Positions 8,833-17,749 of a DNA stretch of 64,000 nucleotides are shown here, in pieces; the first letter of the stretch is position 1, and each line of letters opens with the position of its first letter. Origin of the DNA: an uncultured Clostridia bacterium (GTDB taxonomy: Bacteria > Bacillota > Clostridia > TANB77 > CAG-508). The position numbers and the translations under genes were made by a program. The notes beneath the pieces are model-generated. The model was given only the letters and a program-made list of their open reading frames with translations, was not told the DNA's origin and did not search any database. The DNA is taken from positions 16,656 to 80,655 of the forward strand of contig CAKOVH010000006.1 of assembly GCA_934121885.1 (NCBI GenBank). The letters are read 5' to 3'.

Positions 8833-8866
8833 AATGACTCAAAAGTTACACACCCTTGAGTCATTT
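8833..8866 (-). terminator. Hairpin terminator after the G5/3D protein gene
   Basis: AATGACTCAA and TTGAGTCATT flank a 13-base loop. On the minus strand it is followed by a T-rich stretch, 12 bases past the stop codon. Confidence 0.7.
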
Positions 8867-8878
8867 AAATTTATTATA

Positions 8879-9883
8879 CTAGAATTGATATACGTAACAT
8901 GTTAAGTTTCTTCTACCAAATTGTAATGCTTGGCTATGAGAACCCATAAATACATCTATACGGTTGCTTGATATTGCTCCACCTCTATCTTGAACAACGA
9001 ACCAACCACCATTTGGTTTATTTTTAAAGTATGGAATATATATTACTGTTCCCATTGGATAACAACTTCCAGCAGCAATTGTGCACCATTGTGATGCTTT
9101 TGCACCTGATGCTGTAATACCATTTGTTTTTCCACAACAACTTCTACAAGCACAATATGCAGATGTATTAAATGTACTAACCTTTGGTGTAATTCCTTCT
9201 ACTTTTTTAGCAAGTGATGCTGTTGAAGTTGCAGCAGGGTTTGTGCTAGCAGTTACTAAAGTAGAACCACTTCTTGATGTAACTTGTTTTGTTCTAATTT
9301 CAATAACTTTGTTAACAGCCTTTTTTATAACCTTTGATGATATTTCAATTTTCTCTATTTCTTTATCATTTTGATATTTTACTTTGTATGTTACTTCTTT
9401 TAATCCATCAACACCATTTTGAACAACTTTGTTTTGTTTTGTACCAGATCCTGTTGAAACATCTTTTTTAATTGTTTCATAAGGAATTTTTACTTTTTCA
9501 ACAACAATTTTTTCTACTATTGTTGAGTAATTTTCAAGTAATTGTTCAGTTGTTACATTTGATGAATTTTCTGCCTCTGTAACTTCTATTAAATTTTCAT
9601 CTTTTTTTGATATTATAATTGTTTTATTATCTGATAGTTCTTCATCTTGAGCTGGTGTTACTTTTTCATCTTCTAATAAAATTATGTGATTTTCTTCTAA
9701 TATTTCTTTTATATTTGTTTTAGTTGTTAAAATATTCATTTCATATCCACTTGATAAGACTATTTTAACATTATTTACTTTGACATTACCTGCCATTACA
9801 CCAATTCCTAATAAGAATATTAATACAATACTAATACATACTATTTTTCTTATAGAAATTGACGCTTTGTCATTATTATTCAT
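8879..9883 (-). CDS. Cell-wall protein with DUF348, G5 and 3D domains (YabE/RpfB-like)
   Basis: Secreted or membrane-anchored protein with an N-terminal hydrophobic helix (about 10-32 from this start), a DUF348 ubiquitin-like unit, a G5 domain (about 125-200, IVVEKVKIPYETIKK) and a C-terminal 3D domain (about 240-334). The 3D domain carries AYCACRSCCGKTNGITASG, the catalytic-type VVQDRGGAI and RIDVFMGSH. 3D domains share the lytic-transglycosylase-like fold of MltA. The start is set here because a perfect promoter (TTGACA-17-TATAAT) sits inside the upstream reading-frame extension and GGAGGG precedes this ATG. Four cysteines in the 3D domain are unusual. Function is inferred as peptidoglycan remodelling. 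Confidence 0.85.
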   Translation of the reverse strand: MNNNDKASISIRKIVCISIVLIFLLGIGVMAGNVKVNNVKIVLSSGYEMNILTTKTNIKEILEENHIILLEDEKVTPAQDEELSDNKTIIISKKDENLIEVTEAENSSNVTTEQLLENYSTIVEKIVVEKVKIPYETIKKDVSTGSGTKQNKVVQNGVDGLKEVTYKVKYQNDKEIEKIEISSKVIKKAVNKVIEIRTKQVTSRSGSTLVTASTNPAATSTASLAKKVEGITPKVSTFNTSAYCACRSCCGKTNGITASGAKASQWCTIAAGSCYPMGTVIYIPYFKNKPNGGWFVVQDRGGAISSNRIDVFMGSHSQALQFGRRNLTCYVYQF

Positions 9884-9920
9884 AAGACTATTGTTCCCTC
9901 CTTTTAAAAGCAACAAATAT

Positions 9921-9949
9921 ATTATACCATTTTTATGATTATCTGTCAA
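9921..9949 (-). promoter_or_regulatory. Sigma-A promoter for the G5/3D protein
   Basis: TTGACA, 17 bases, TATAAT: both hexamers are perfect, about 40 bases upstream of the chosen start. Confidence 0.85.
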
Positions 9950-10019
9950 ATTTATAAAATATTTCCATATGTTATCCATACAACATTATATTCAGCTTGT
10001 ACTAAAAATATGATTAATA

Positions 10020-10048
10020 TTGTATAAAATAATTTTTTGTGATATTAT
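10020..10048 (+). promoter_or_regulatory. Probable promoter for lemA
   Basis: TTGTAT, 17 bases, TATTAT, ending 30 bases upstream of the lemA start. Confidence 0.5.
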
Positions 10049-10078
10049 ATTGTTATTATATTTAAGGAGGAAATTTAT

Positions 10079-10636
10079 ATGTGGATATGGTTTCTATTAG
10101 GAATTATAGTTGTACTATTACTTTTAATTGCTTCATCTTATAACAGTCTTGTAGGGTTAAGACAAAAAGTAAAAAATGCTTGGAGCCAAATTGATGTCCA
10201 ATTACAAAGAAGATTTGACTTAATTCCAAACTTAGTTGAAAGTGTTAAAGGTTATATGAATCACGAAAGTGATGTTCTAACTAAAGTTACAGAACTTCGT
10301 AGTTCTTGGGCTAATGCAAAAACTGTTTCTGAAAAAGCAGAACTTGATAACCAACTTTCTAATACGTTAAAAACAATTATGGCAGTTTCTGAAAGTTATC
10401 CAGATTTAAAAGCAAATCAAAATTTCTTAGACTTGCAAACAGAATTAAAAAATACAGAGGATAAAATTTCTTATTCAAGACAATTTTATAATGACACAGT
10501 TACAAAATACAATACTAAAATAGAACAATTTCCATCTAACATAGTTGCATCTATGTTCCACTTTACTACTGAAACTTTATTTGAAGTTGATAACAGTGAA
10601 GCAAGAAAAAATGTTAAAGTAGATTTTAATAAATAA
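10079..10636 (+). CDS. lemA: LemA family protein
   Basis: A single N-terminal membrane helix (residues 2-20) is followed by the LemA helical domain: YNSLVGLRQKVKNAWSQIDVQLQRR, DLIPNLVESVKGY, then the conserved SYSRQFYNDTVTKYN and the terminal FPSNIVA. Members have a short outward N-terminus and a cytoplasmic coiled helical body; their molecular role is not settled. The ribosome site AAGGAGG is strong. Usual partners such as a TPM-domain protein or HtpX protease are not adjacent; it stands alone with its own promoter and terminator. Confidence 0.95.
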   Translation: MWIWFLLGIIVVLLLLIASSYNSLVGLRQKVKNAWSQIDVQLQRRFDLIPNLVESVKGYMNHESDVLTKVTELRSSWANAKTVSEKAELDNQLSNTLKTIMAVSESYPDLKANQNFLDLQTELKNTEDKISYSRQFYNDTVTKYNTKIEQFPSNIVASMFHFTTETLFEVDNSEARKNVKVDFNK

Positions 10637-10649
10637 TTTTGTAATAATG

Positions 10650-10685
10650 TTGATAGCTATTAATTTAATAGCTATCTTTTTTTCA
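10650..10685 (+). terminator. Terminator after lemA
   Basis: GATAGCTATT, 5-base loop, AATAGCTATC, then seven Ts. Confidence 0.85.
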
Positions 10686-10691
10686 CTCTTT

Positions 10692-10720
10692 TTGTAGTTT
10701 AACATAAAATATATTAGGAT
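10692..10720 (+). promoter_or_regulatory. Possible promoter for the ABC importer operon
   Basis: TTGTAG, 17 bases, TAGGAT. Both hexamers are imperfect. No riboswitch-like structure was recognised between 10686 and 10744. Confidence 0.35.
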
Positions 10721-10744
10721 AAATTACAAAAGGAGGAACTAAAC

Positions 10745-11512
10745 TTGAAAACAATACTAGAAGTAAAAAATGTTAGTAAAAAATATCAAGGTAAAAAAGA
10801 AGAAATTTTAGCACTTGAAAATGTAAACTTTACTGTTGGAGAAGGTGAATTTGTTTCCATTATTGGTCCTAGTGGTTGTGGAAAATCAACTCTTTTATCC
10901 ATTATTGCAGGTTTAGAAAGTAAATCTAATGGCGAAATCTACATAGAAAACGAAAAAGTAGAAAACATCTCTTCAAAAATTGGCTATATGTTACAAAGAG
11001 ATTGCCTTTTAGAATGGCGTACAATTCTAAGTAATGCAATGTTTGGATTAGAAGTAAAAGGATTAAATACCAAAGAAAACAAAGAATATGTTGAAGACTT
11101 ATTAAAAAAATATAGTTTGTATGATTTTAAAGATAAGTATCCATCAGAGCTTTCAGGTGGTATGAGGCAAAGAGCTTCTTTAATAAGGACACTTGCAATA
11201 AAGCCCAAAATTCTTCTTTTAGATGAAGCTTTTTCAGCACTTGATTATCAAACTAGAATTATGGTTACAAATGATATTTATTCTATTTTAAAAAAGGAAA
11301 ACATAACAGCAATCATTGTTACTCACGATATATCAGAGGCAATCAGTATGTCCGATAGAGTATTAGTTCTAAGTAAGCGCCCCGGAACAATTAAGGATAT
11401 ACATGATATTGACTTTGAAATACCAAATAGAAACCCCCTAAATTGTAGAGAGAGTCCAAAATTTAGTACTTACTTTAATCTCTTATGGAGGGAGCTTGGT
11501 GTAAATGGATAA
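10745..11512 (+). CDS. NitT/TauT-type ABC transporter, ATP-binding protein
   Basis: Energises uptake with the permease and binding protein encoded next. Walker A is GPSGCGKSTLLS (about 41-52), the Q-loop MLQRDCLLEW, the signature LSGGMRQRASLIR (about 138-150) and Walker B ILLLDEAFSALD. Sequence style matches the nitrate/sulfonate/taurine and HMP (ThiZ-like) ATPases. Translation starts at TTG, supported by AAAGGAGGA seven bases upstream. It overlaps the permease gene by 8 bases. Confidence 0.9.
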   Translation: MKTILEVKNVSKKYQGKKEEILALENVNFTVGEGEFVSIIGPSGCGKSTLLSIIAGLESKSNGEIYIENEKVENISSKIGYMLQRDCLLEWRTILSNAMFGLEVKGLNTKENKEYVEDLLKKYSLYDFKDKYPSELSGGMRQRASLIRTLAIKPKILLLDEAFSALDYQTRIMVTNDIYSILKKENITAIIVTHDISEAISMSDRVLVLSKRPGTIKDIHDIDFEIPNRNPLNCRESPKFSTYFNLLWRELGVNG

Positions 11513-12314
11513 GAAAGAAATTTCGAAGGAACGAAAAAATTATTTAAAGAAGAAAAATCAAAAAAAAATCTCCATTTTATTAACGCAAATATTTATATTA
11601 GTTATATTTCTAGCTCTATGGGAGTTTTTAGCTAATAAAAAAATTATAGATAGCTTTATCACCAGTCAACCTACTCGTATATTAAATACCTTTATAAACT
11701 TAAACTCTAACAATCTTTTAGATCATATTGGAGTTACTGTTTATGAAACAGTTTTAGGCTTTATGCTTGGCACTGTTTTAGGCATTTTTATAGCAATTAT
11801 TTTATGGTGGTCAGACTTTTTGTCTAAAGTATCAGAACCATATCTAGTAGTTCTTAACAGTTTGCCTAAAGTCGCTCTTGGCCCAATAATTATTATATGG
11901 GTTGGAGCTGGAACCCCCGCTATAATTGTAATGGCCATAGCAATTTCATTAATTGTTACAATTTTAGAAAATTTAAATGGATTTTTAAAAACAGATAAAG
12001 AACTTATAAAAATGGCTCAAAGTTTCAAGGCAAGCAAATTTCAAACTTTAACAAAAATTGTTATCCCCGCAAATTTGTCTACCTTTATTAATTCTTTGAA
12101 AGTAAATATTGGCCTTTCTCTTGTTGGTGTTATTTCCGGAGAATTTTTGGTTTCCAAGGCAGGTCTTGGATACTTAATAGTTTACGGAGGTCAAGTATTT
12201 AAATTAGATTTAGTAATGACTAGTGTAATTATATTAGGAATTGTTGCAGGTATCATGTATACAGCTGTTCTTCTTCTTGAAAAATTTATCCTAAATAGTA
12301 AAAAGTTCAAATAA
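11505..12314 (+). CDS. NitT/TauT-type ABC transporter, permease protein
   Basis: Integral membrane subunit with about six helices starting near residue 25, after a very basic N-terminal extension (KERKNYLKKKNQKK). The coupling-helix motif SFKASKFQTLTKIVIPANLSTFI (about 171-193) is of the binding-protein-dependent transport type, and GEFLVSKAGLGYLI is typical of the SsuC/TauC group. It overlaps the ATPase gene and precedes the binding protein by 13 bases. Confidence 0.9.
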   Translation: MDKKEISKERKNYLKKKNQKKISILLTQIFILVIFLALWEFLANKKIIDSFITSQPTRILNTFINLNSNNLLDHIGVTVYETVLGFMLGTVLGIFIAIILWWSDFLSKVSEPYLVVLNSLPKVALGPIIIIWVGAGTPAIIVMAIAISLIVTILENLNGFLKTDKELIKMAQSFKASKFQTLTKIVIPANLSTFINSLKVNIGLSLVGVISGEFLVSKAGLGYLIVYGGQVFKLDLVMTSVIILGIVAGIMYTAVLLLEKFILNSKKFK

Positions 12315-12327
12315 GGAGGACTTAAAA

Positions 12328-13338
12328 TTGAAAAAAACTATTTTAATTATAATTAGTGTCCTTATCTTAATAAGCATTGTTGTTGGAATTGTAATATATA
12401 AAAATAATTCAAAACCAGACACAGGTCTAAATAAGATAAAAGTAAATGAGGTAACTCGTTCTGTATTTTATGCTCCACAATATGTTGCAATAAGCGAAGG
12501 CTTTTTTGAAAAACATGGAATTGATATAGATCTTACCACAGGTCAAGGTGCAGATGCTGTTATGACAGCAGTTTTAGCTAACCAATGTGATATTGGATTT
12601 GCAGGTCCTGAAGCATCAATATATGTATATAATGAGGGAAAAGAAGATTATACTGAGGTATTTGCTCAATTAACTAAGAAAGATGGATCTTTTTTAATTT
12701 CAAAAACCAAAACTGACAATTTTAGCTGGCAAGACTTAAAAGGAAAAACTGTAATTCCTGGAAGAAAAGGTGGAGTTCCATACATGACACTAGAATATGT
12801 TTTAAAGAAAAATGGAATTGATCCACAAAAGGATTTAACATTAGATGATAGTATAAAATTCGATTTAATGGCTGGCGCATTTGCTTCTGGTAATGCTGAC
12901 TATGTAACTCTTTTTGAGCCAACTGCATCACTTACACAAAGCCAAAACAAAGGTTATATTGTAGCCTCTGTTGGAAAAGAAGCTGGCGAAATCCCTTATA
13001 CTGCATATTTTGCGAAAAAAAGTTATATAAAAAATAACGAAAATATAATTCAAAATTTCACAGATGCTATATATGAAGGTCAAAAATGGGTAAAAAGCCA
13101 TTCTTCAAATGAAATTGCAAAATCAATCCAAAGCTTTTTCCCTAGCACAGATATAGACCAACTTACTGCAGCTATAAAAAGCTATCAAGACATTGATGCA
13201 TGGAGCGATACTCCTATTTTAAAAGAAGAAGCATTTAATAGATTACAAGAAGTTATGACAATGGCAGGTGAATTAAAAAATACAGTGCCATATGATAAAA
13301 TCATTAATAACACATATGCTGAAAAAGCAATAAAATAG
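12328..13338 (+). CDS. NMT1/THI5-like ABC substrate-binding protein, membrane-anchored
   Basis: Extracellular receptor of the importer. An N-terminal hydrophobic helix (about 4-24) is followed by VNEVTRSVFYAPQYVAISEGFFEKHGIDIDL and GQGADAVMTAVLANQCDIGFAGPEA, the usual start of the NMT1/SsuA periplasmic-binding fold, then LKGKTVIPGRKGG. No lipobox cysteine follows the helix, so it is probably held by an uncleaved anchor. Translation starts at TTG after AAGGAGG. The substrate could be an aromatic sulfonate, a nitrile, a thiamine precursor or similar; nothing nearby decides it. Confidence 0.87.
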   Translation: MKKTILIIISVLILISIVVGIVIYKNNSKPDTGLNKIKVNEVTRSVFYAPQYVAISEGFFEKHGIDIDLTTGQGADAVMTAVLANQCDIGFAGPEASIYVYNEGKEDYTEVFAQLTKKDGSFLISKTKTDNFSWQDLKGKTVIPGRKGGVPYMTLEYVLKKNGIDPQKDLTLDDSIKFDLMAGAFASGNADYVTLFEPTASLTQSQNKGYIVASVGKEAGEIPYTAYFAKKSYIKNNENIIQNFTDAIYEGQKWVKSHSSNEIAKSIQSFFPSTDIDQLTAAIKSYQDIDAWSDTPILKEEAFNRLQEVMTMAGELKNTVPYDKIINNTYAEKAIK

Positions 13339-13345
13339 ATAATTA

Positions 13346-13430
13346 AAAGGGTATTATAATTTAAAGAAAACCAAATTTATTAGGTTAAAACTTAATAAAT
13401 ATTTGGTACTTTAGCTAATACCCTTTTTTA
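13346..13430. terminator. Nested double-stem terminator between the importer and tatD
   Basis: The outer stem AAGGGTATTA/TAATACCCTT encloses an inner stem ACCAAAT...ATTTGGT and closes with a T-run. The convergent genes on both sides (stops at 13338 and 13436) suggest it works in both directions. Confidence 0.75.
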
Positions 13431-13435
13431 TTCAT

Positions 13436-14284
13436 TTATATATTAAAAATTTTTTTTGCATTTTTGTATGTTTGTTCAGCTACCTCTTCCACGCTAATAT
13501 TTCTAACCTTTGCAATTTTTTCTGCTATATAATAAACATTTTTAGAATCATTTCTTTTTCCCCTATTAGGTTCTGGAGATAAATATGGGCTATCAGTTTC
13601 GATTACCATTTTATCCATAGGCACCATATTTATTATTTCATCTGCATTCTTTGAATTTTTAAATGTTACAGGTCCTGCAAATGAAATATAAAATCCTAGC
13701 TTTAGAGCCTCTTTTACAAGCTCTCTGTTTAAAGGACAACAATGAAAAATTCCGCATTTTCTTGCTTTTGTTTCATTTTTTAATATTTTTATAGTATCAT
13801 CTACAGCTTCTCTTGTGTGTATAACAATAGGCAAATTTAAACTATTTGCAAGTTCTATTTGCGACTTAAAAGCATATTTTTGTAACTCTTTATTTTCTTT
13901 ATTCCAGTAATAATCAAGTCCTATTTCCCCAATAGCAACGATTTTTTTGCTCATATTTACAGTATTTGCTGTTTTTTTGTTTACGTTATCCACACTTTCC
14001 ACATTACTTTGTCTGTAATAATCCACAATAGTTTTTCTTAATTCATCAATTTGATTATCTATATTTTCTTTATTATCTGGAATGTCATTTGGAGATATTC
14101 CACATATTACATACATCCAATCATAAGATTTTGCAATCTCTAATGCTTTCTTTGATGACTCTAAGCTATACCCTGCATTCACAAGGTTTTCCACACCATA
14201 TTCATAAACACTTTTTATGATTTCTTCCCTATCTTCATCAAATTTTTCATCATTATAATGTGCATGTGTATCAAATAATTTCAT
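13436..14284 (-). CDS. tatD: TatD family metal-dependent hydrolase
   Basis: TIM-barrel amidohydrolase-like nuclease. Metal ligands appear in FDTHAHYNDEKFDED (about 3-17), in GEIGLDYYW with Glu near 129, in IVIHTREA, in GIFHCCPLN and in ETDSPYLSPEPNRGKRND near the C-terminus. It is about 20 residues longer than average because of an inserted low-complexity stretch (about 88-122, SNVESVDNVNKKTANTVN). GGAGAGGG precedes the ATG. TatD proteins act as 3'-5' DNA exonucleases in repair. Confidence 0.92.
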   Translation of the reverse strand: MKLFDTHAHYNDEKFDEDREEIIKSVYEYGVENLVNAGYSLESSKKALEIAKSYDWMYVICGISPNDIPDNKENIDNQIDELRKTIVDYYRQSNVESVDNVNKKTANTVNMSKKIVAIGEIGLDYYWNKENKELQKYAFKSQIELANSLNLPIVIHTREAVDDTIKILKNETKARKCGIFHCCPLNRELVKEALKLGFYISFAGPVTFKNSKNADEIINMVPMDKMVIETDSPYLSPEPNRGKRNDSKNVYYIAEKIAKVRNISVEEVAEQTYKNAKKIFNI

Positions 14285-14305
14285 TTAAACCCTCTCCTTT
14301 AAAAT

Positions 14306-14337
14306 AAATAAAACTAGCCTAAAAACTAGTTTTATTT
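14306..14337 (-). terminator. Hairpin downstream of acpS
   Basis: Perfect 12-bp stem AAATAAAACTAG/CTAGTTTTATTT with an 8-base loop, just after the acpS stop. The following T content is modest. Confidence 0.55.
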
Positions 14338-14345
14338 TAATATAT

Positions 14346-14735
14346 CTAATTTAGAATGACAACTACACTTGCAACTGCAAATTCAGCTATATGTGACAAA
14401 CTTATATCTATGCTTTCAATATTTTTTGATATATTTAAAGATTTAAGTAAATCCATATTAACTTTTGGTCTTCCAGATTCCTCACTTATTACTTCTATTT
14501 GTTTCCACACTAGGTCGTCTCTAGATTTAATCTCATTCGATAATGCTTTAAATACAGCCTCTTTTGCTGCAAACCTAGCAGCAAAATGTTGGTATTTCAT
14601 TTTTTTTGATTTATTGCAATAATCAATTTCATTTTCCGTAAAAATTCTATTCAAAAAGTTATCTCCTAAATTATTTATTGCATCTTCAACTCTGCTAACC
14701 TCAATTATATCAATTCCAGTTAAAGCCTTAGCCAT
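14346..14735 (-). CDS. acpS: Holo-[acyl-carrier-protein] synthase
   Basis: Transfers the phosphopantetheine arm from CoA to acyl carrier protein. The family signatures are LTGIDIIEVSRVEDAI (Mg-binding Asp8), FTENEIDYC and FAARFAAKEAVFKAL (Glu near 58), with SLSHIAEFAVASVVV at the C-terminus. Length 129 is normal. The start is 5 bases after the stop of the upstream unknown gene, suggesting coupling. Confidence 0.95.
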   Translation of the reverse strand: MAKALTGIDIIEVSRVEDAINNLGDNFLNRIFTENEIDYCNKSKKMKYQHFAARFAAKEAVFKALSNEIKSRDDLVWKQIEVISEESGRPKVNMDLLKSLNISKNIESIDISLSHIAEFAVASVVVILN

Positions 14736-14739
14736 TAAT

Positions 14740-15987
14740 TTACACTACCCTTCCTAGTAACAAAATTAAGTTAATTACACATATAACAATAACCATAACC
14801 ATTGCTATACCAAGTTTTCCATTTTTATTAGAAGTTTCTTCAATATTGTACCTTTTATATAATATATCATATTTATTTTTCAATCTAAGAAATATATCTT
14901 GAATATTTAAGTCTTCTTCCCACATTTTGCATAGCATATTTCCTGTTTCATCATCTGTAATTTCTTGTATCCATAGATTTTTTGTAAAATCTAAGAAGCA
15001 TTTTTCAACTTTTTTAAAATTATTTTGGCTATTAAAATCACTACTTATTTTTTTTAGTAAGAACTTTTTATACAATTCTAAAATATATGTGTATAAATAT
15101 TCACTTTGAAATTTTTGCTGAGCAAAAGTATAATTCGCAGGGTTAATATCTGATGTAAGAAGTACTGTTCCTGCATTTGAAATTCCATAGTGAACATATT
15201 TATTTTCATATAGTTCTTTCTTTGTAAGTTTTGATGTTGTAATATCAGAACCTTGTTTGTTTGCAGGATAAAACATACGATACTTATCAAATAAATTATT
15301 TATAGATGACTCATCTGTTTCATCATTCCAATTTATTTGATCTAAACAACAATATGAATATGCTATCATTTTTTCATCATTCCAATTATGACTTTTAGCT
15401 TGGTATGTATAACCTGTTATTTCTTTAATTAATCCATTAATTTCTTTTACATCCTTAAACATGTCTGATTGCAGACGTATTTTTTCATATTCTTTAAGTT
15501 CATATGTTTTTGAATGTATTTCTCTAAATTTATAATTAAAATTTAATACATCTGAAAAGCTTTTATTATCTAACAATTCAGTTTTAAATATTAAGAAACA
15601 TATGCCTGTTTTAAAGCAAACTATTTTTATTTTTTGTATGTCAAAAAATATTCCATTTTTCTCACCAATTTTTCCTTGCAGTTCTTTTGAAAGTTCATAA
15701 TTAAATACATTACACTCGTGCTCTGCAAGCTGTGTTGCTTTTAAGGCTGTATCCATACTATCTAAACTTCTTATTCCTTTTTTATCAAGATTAAACGTCC
15801 AGAATAAATATTCTCTTATATCTTCAAAAAAATATTGGTATAAATGCAAATCTTTTTCTTTTTCAAAAATTCTTAATTTGCAGTTTTTATTTTTCAATAA
15901 TTTTTGCATATATTTGCTATATTTGTTACTATCAATTACATAAGGATAAATAAAATATGTATATTGATACTTCGTCATTAGTTCCAC
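14740..15987 (-). CDS. Unknown protein with a C-terminal membrane anchor
   Basis: I do not recognise this family. The body (about 1-375) is soluble, rich in Lys, Asn, Tyr and Phe, with a probable mixed alpha/beta N-terminal half (YFIYPYVI, LRIFEKEKDLHLYQYFF, YLFWTFNL) and a helical second half. A single membrane helix (about 393-411: GIAMVMVIVICVINLILLL) ends the protein, so it should be tail-anchored facing the cytoplasm. The start chosen is a GTG six bases after GGGAGGT; the ATG five codons upstream overlaps that ribosome site, and a third candidate ATG is three codons downstream. It is probably co-transcribed with acpS. Confidence 0.7.
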   Translation of the reverse strand: MELMTKYQYTYFIYPYVIDSNKYSKYMQKLLKNKNCKLRIFEKEKDLHLYQYFFEDIREYLFWTFNLDKKGIRSLDSMDTALKATQLAEHECNVFNYELSKELQGKIGEKNGIFFDIQKIKIVCFKTGICFLIFKTELLDNKSFSDVLNFNYKFREIHSKTYELKEYEKIRLQSDMFKDVKEINGLIKEITGYTYQAKSHNWNDEKMIAYSYCCLDQINWNDETDESSINNLFDKYRMFYPANKQGSDITTSKLTKKELYENKYVHYGISNAGTVLLTSDINPANYTFAQQKFQSEYLYTYILELYKKFLLKKISSDFNSQNNFKKVEKCFLDFTKNLWIQEITDDETGNMLCKMWEEDLNIQDIFLRLKNKYDILYKRYNIEETSNKNGKLGIAMVMVIVICVINLILLLGRVV

Positions 15988-16092
15988 TTTTGTACCTCCC
16001 AATTTTCTTTATCATACAATAAATCTTATTATTTTACAATATTTTTAACAAATAAATTAGGCACAGATTTAATAATCCATGCCTTCTACTTA

Positions 16093-17616
16093 TTATTTAT
16101 CAGTAAAATAGTATAAGTTTAAATCTTCACCTAGATGCCATTTTCCAATAAACTCAACTAATACATTTTTTTCTAATTGATATGATGGTGCCATCTTTAC
16201 TTTTCCTGCTGAATCAACACATCCCCATAGTCCGTCTTTCTTAATACTTGCATATCCGAACTCATTTTGCTCACTTGCATCATCATATATGTAATCTACA
16301 ATCACAATCCCATTTTTATCTACAAATCCATATTTTCCATCTTTTTTTGATAAGAAAATTGTATTGTCTTTTAATACCTCTTTTGATTGTTTCTCTTCAA
16401 ATTTAAAATTGTAATATTTATAATTATCTTCAACTCTTACAATCATATAACCTTCATCTGTATTAATGTTTGAAACAATTCCTGTAAGTCTTACATTTAA
16501 ATCTGTATCTAATAAATCAGATGTATAATCTGCATTTGTTGCCTCATAAAAGTTTACTGCTTCTCTATATATTAAATCAGAATATTTAGGTTCTAAAAGC
16601 ACTGTTCCTTCCTTGCTCATAATTCCATACTTATTATCAAGTTTTACAATATAGTTTGACCCTGTTGCATATTTTATATCTTGATATTTTATATCGATTG
16701 AAACATTATTTTCATCTATAGTTGTTAATCCATATTTTCCAGATTTTTTTACTATTGCATATTCATTGTTAATATCTATAATATCGTCATATGTTCCATC
16801 TAAGAATTTATCCCCAGTAGAGTCAATAATTTTCCACTTTCCACTTTCTTTTACAACATAATAGTTTCCGTTTCCGTAAATTGATTTAACGTCATCATAT
16901 TTAACCTCTACAACTTCTTTTTTGTTCCATGCTATAACACCATATTTATTTTTATCATTTTGTACAATATAGCCATTTTCGTATTTATCTGAAATTGCCT
17001 TTATATTTTTATATTGATTTTCAATTAACACTGCGCCAGTATTATCTATAAGTCCAAGTTTACTATCTTTACTTGTAATTAGACTGTTTGTTGTTCCTTT
17101 TAATGCTGTAATAGAATCATAATCACATGGAACTATGTTATTTCCCTTAAAATCAATAATTCCATATTTACCATCTTTTTTTACTTTTAATATACCTGTT
17201 TCGTACCAAAGAACATTATCAGTATCATAATTTTCAATGGCTTCAACAGTATCATATCCTTGTAGGATTTCTTCATTTTTTTCATTTAATACCTTTGTTT
17301 TATATGTATTATTTGTATAATCTACATCATATGTACATATAAATATTCCTTTAGTTGTATCTGGAATAACAATAGCCTCATCATAGCTAGGTGTAATTAC
17401 AACATTTCCTTTCGAATCTATTACTCCCCATTTATCATTTGAATACACTGCAAAATATTTCTGTGCAACAGCTTTTTCTACTATTTTACCACTTGATGAC
17501 ATAAGTTTTTTTATACCTATTACAAACATAATAATTACTGCAATTGCAATTATAACAGCAAATACTTTTTTCATGTTTAGCTTTTGTTCACCATCATACC
17601 TTTTTCCTCTACTCAT
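16093..17616 (-). CDS. Membrane-anchored WG-repeat protein
   Basis: After a basic N-terminus and one membrane helix (about 18-36) the protein is made of about ten WG/KWG repeats, each of the form K-[WY]-G-[VI]-[IF]-D-x-x-G-x-x-[VI], for example DKWGVIDSKGNVVI, GKYGIIDFKGNNIV, SKLGLIDNTGAVLI, GKWKIIDSTG and DGLWGCVDSAGKV at the end. Such repeats form beta-propeller-like or solenoid arrays exposed outside the membrane; no activity is established. GGAGGT lies 11 bases before the ATG. It lies downstream of spoIIE but a terminator separates them. Confidence 0.88.
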   Translation of the reverse strand: MSRGKRYDGEQKLNMKKVFAVIIAIAVIIMFVIGIKKLMSSSGKIVEKAVAQKYFAVYSNDKWGVIDSKGNVVITPSYDEAIVIPDTTKGIFICTYDVDYTNNTYKTKVLNEKNEEILQGYDTVEAIENYDTDNVLWYETGILKVKKDGKYGIIDFKGNNIVPCDYDSITALKGTTNSLITSKDSKLGLIDNTGAVLIENQYKNIKAISDKYENGYIVQNDKNKYGVIAWNKKEVVEVKYDDVKSIYGNGNYYVVKESGKWKIIDSTGDKFLDGTYDDIIDINNEYAIVKKSGKYGLTTIDENNVSIDIKYQDIKYATGSNYIVKLDNKYGIMSKEGTVLLEPKYSDLIYREAVNFYEATNADYTSDLLDTDLNVRLTGIVSNINTDEGYMIVRVEDNYKYYNFKFEEKQSKEVLKDNTIFLSKKDGKYGFVDKNGIVIVDYIYDDASEQNEFGYASIKKDGLWGCVDSAGKVKMAPSYQLEKNVLVEFIGKWHLGEDLNLYYFTDK

Positions 17617-17704
17617 ATTTTACACTTACCTCCGTAGATTATATTCCTATATACTATATCATATATACCTATAAAATTACAAGTTTTTTGTCAATTTATA
17701 CAAC

Positions 17705-17740
17705 AAAAAGACGTAAAATATTACTTACATTTTACGCCTT
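17705..17740 (-). terminator. Terminator after spoIIE
   Basis: On the minus strand GGCGTAAAAT, 9-base loop, ATTTTACGTC, then TTTTT. Confidence 0.85.
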
Positions 17741-17749
17741 TATCCATAT

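Noticed and set aside
10637..10744. TPP or other riboswitch controlling the NMT1/THI5-like importer
   Set aside because: The leader is about 25 bases after the likely promoter and has no conserved riboswitch structure.
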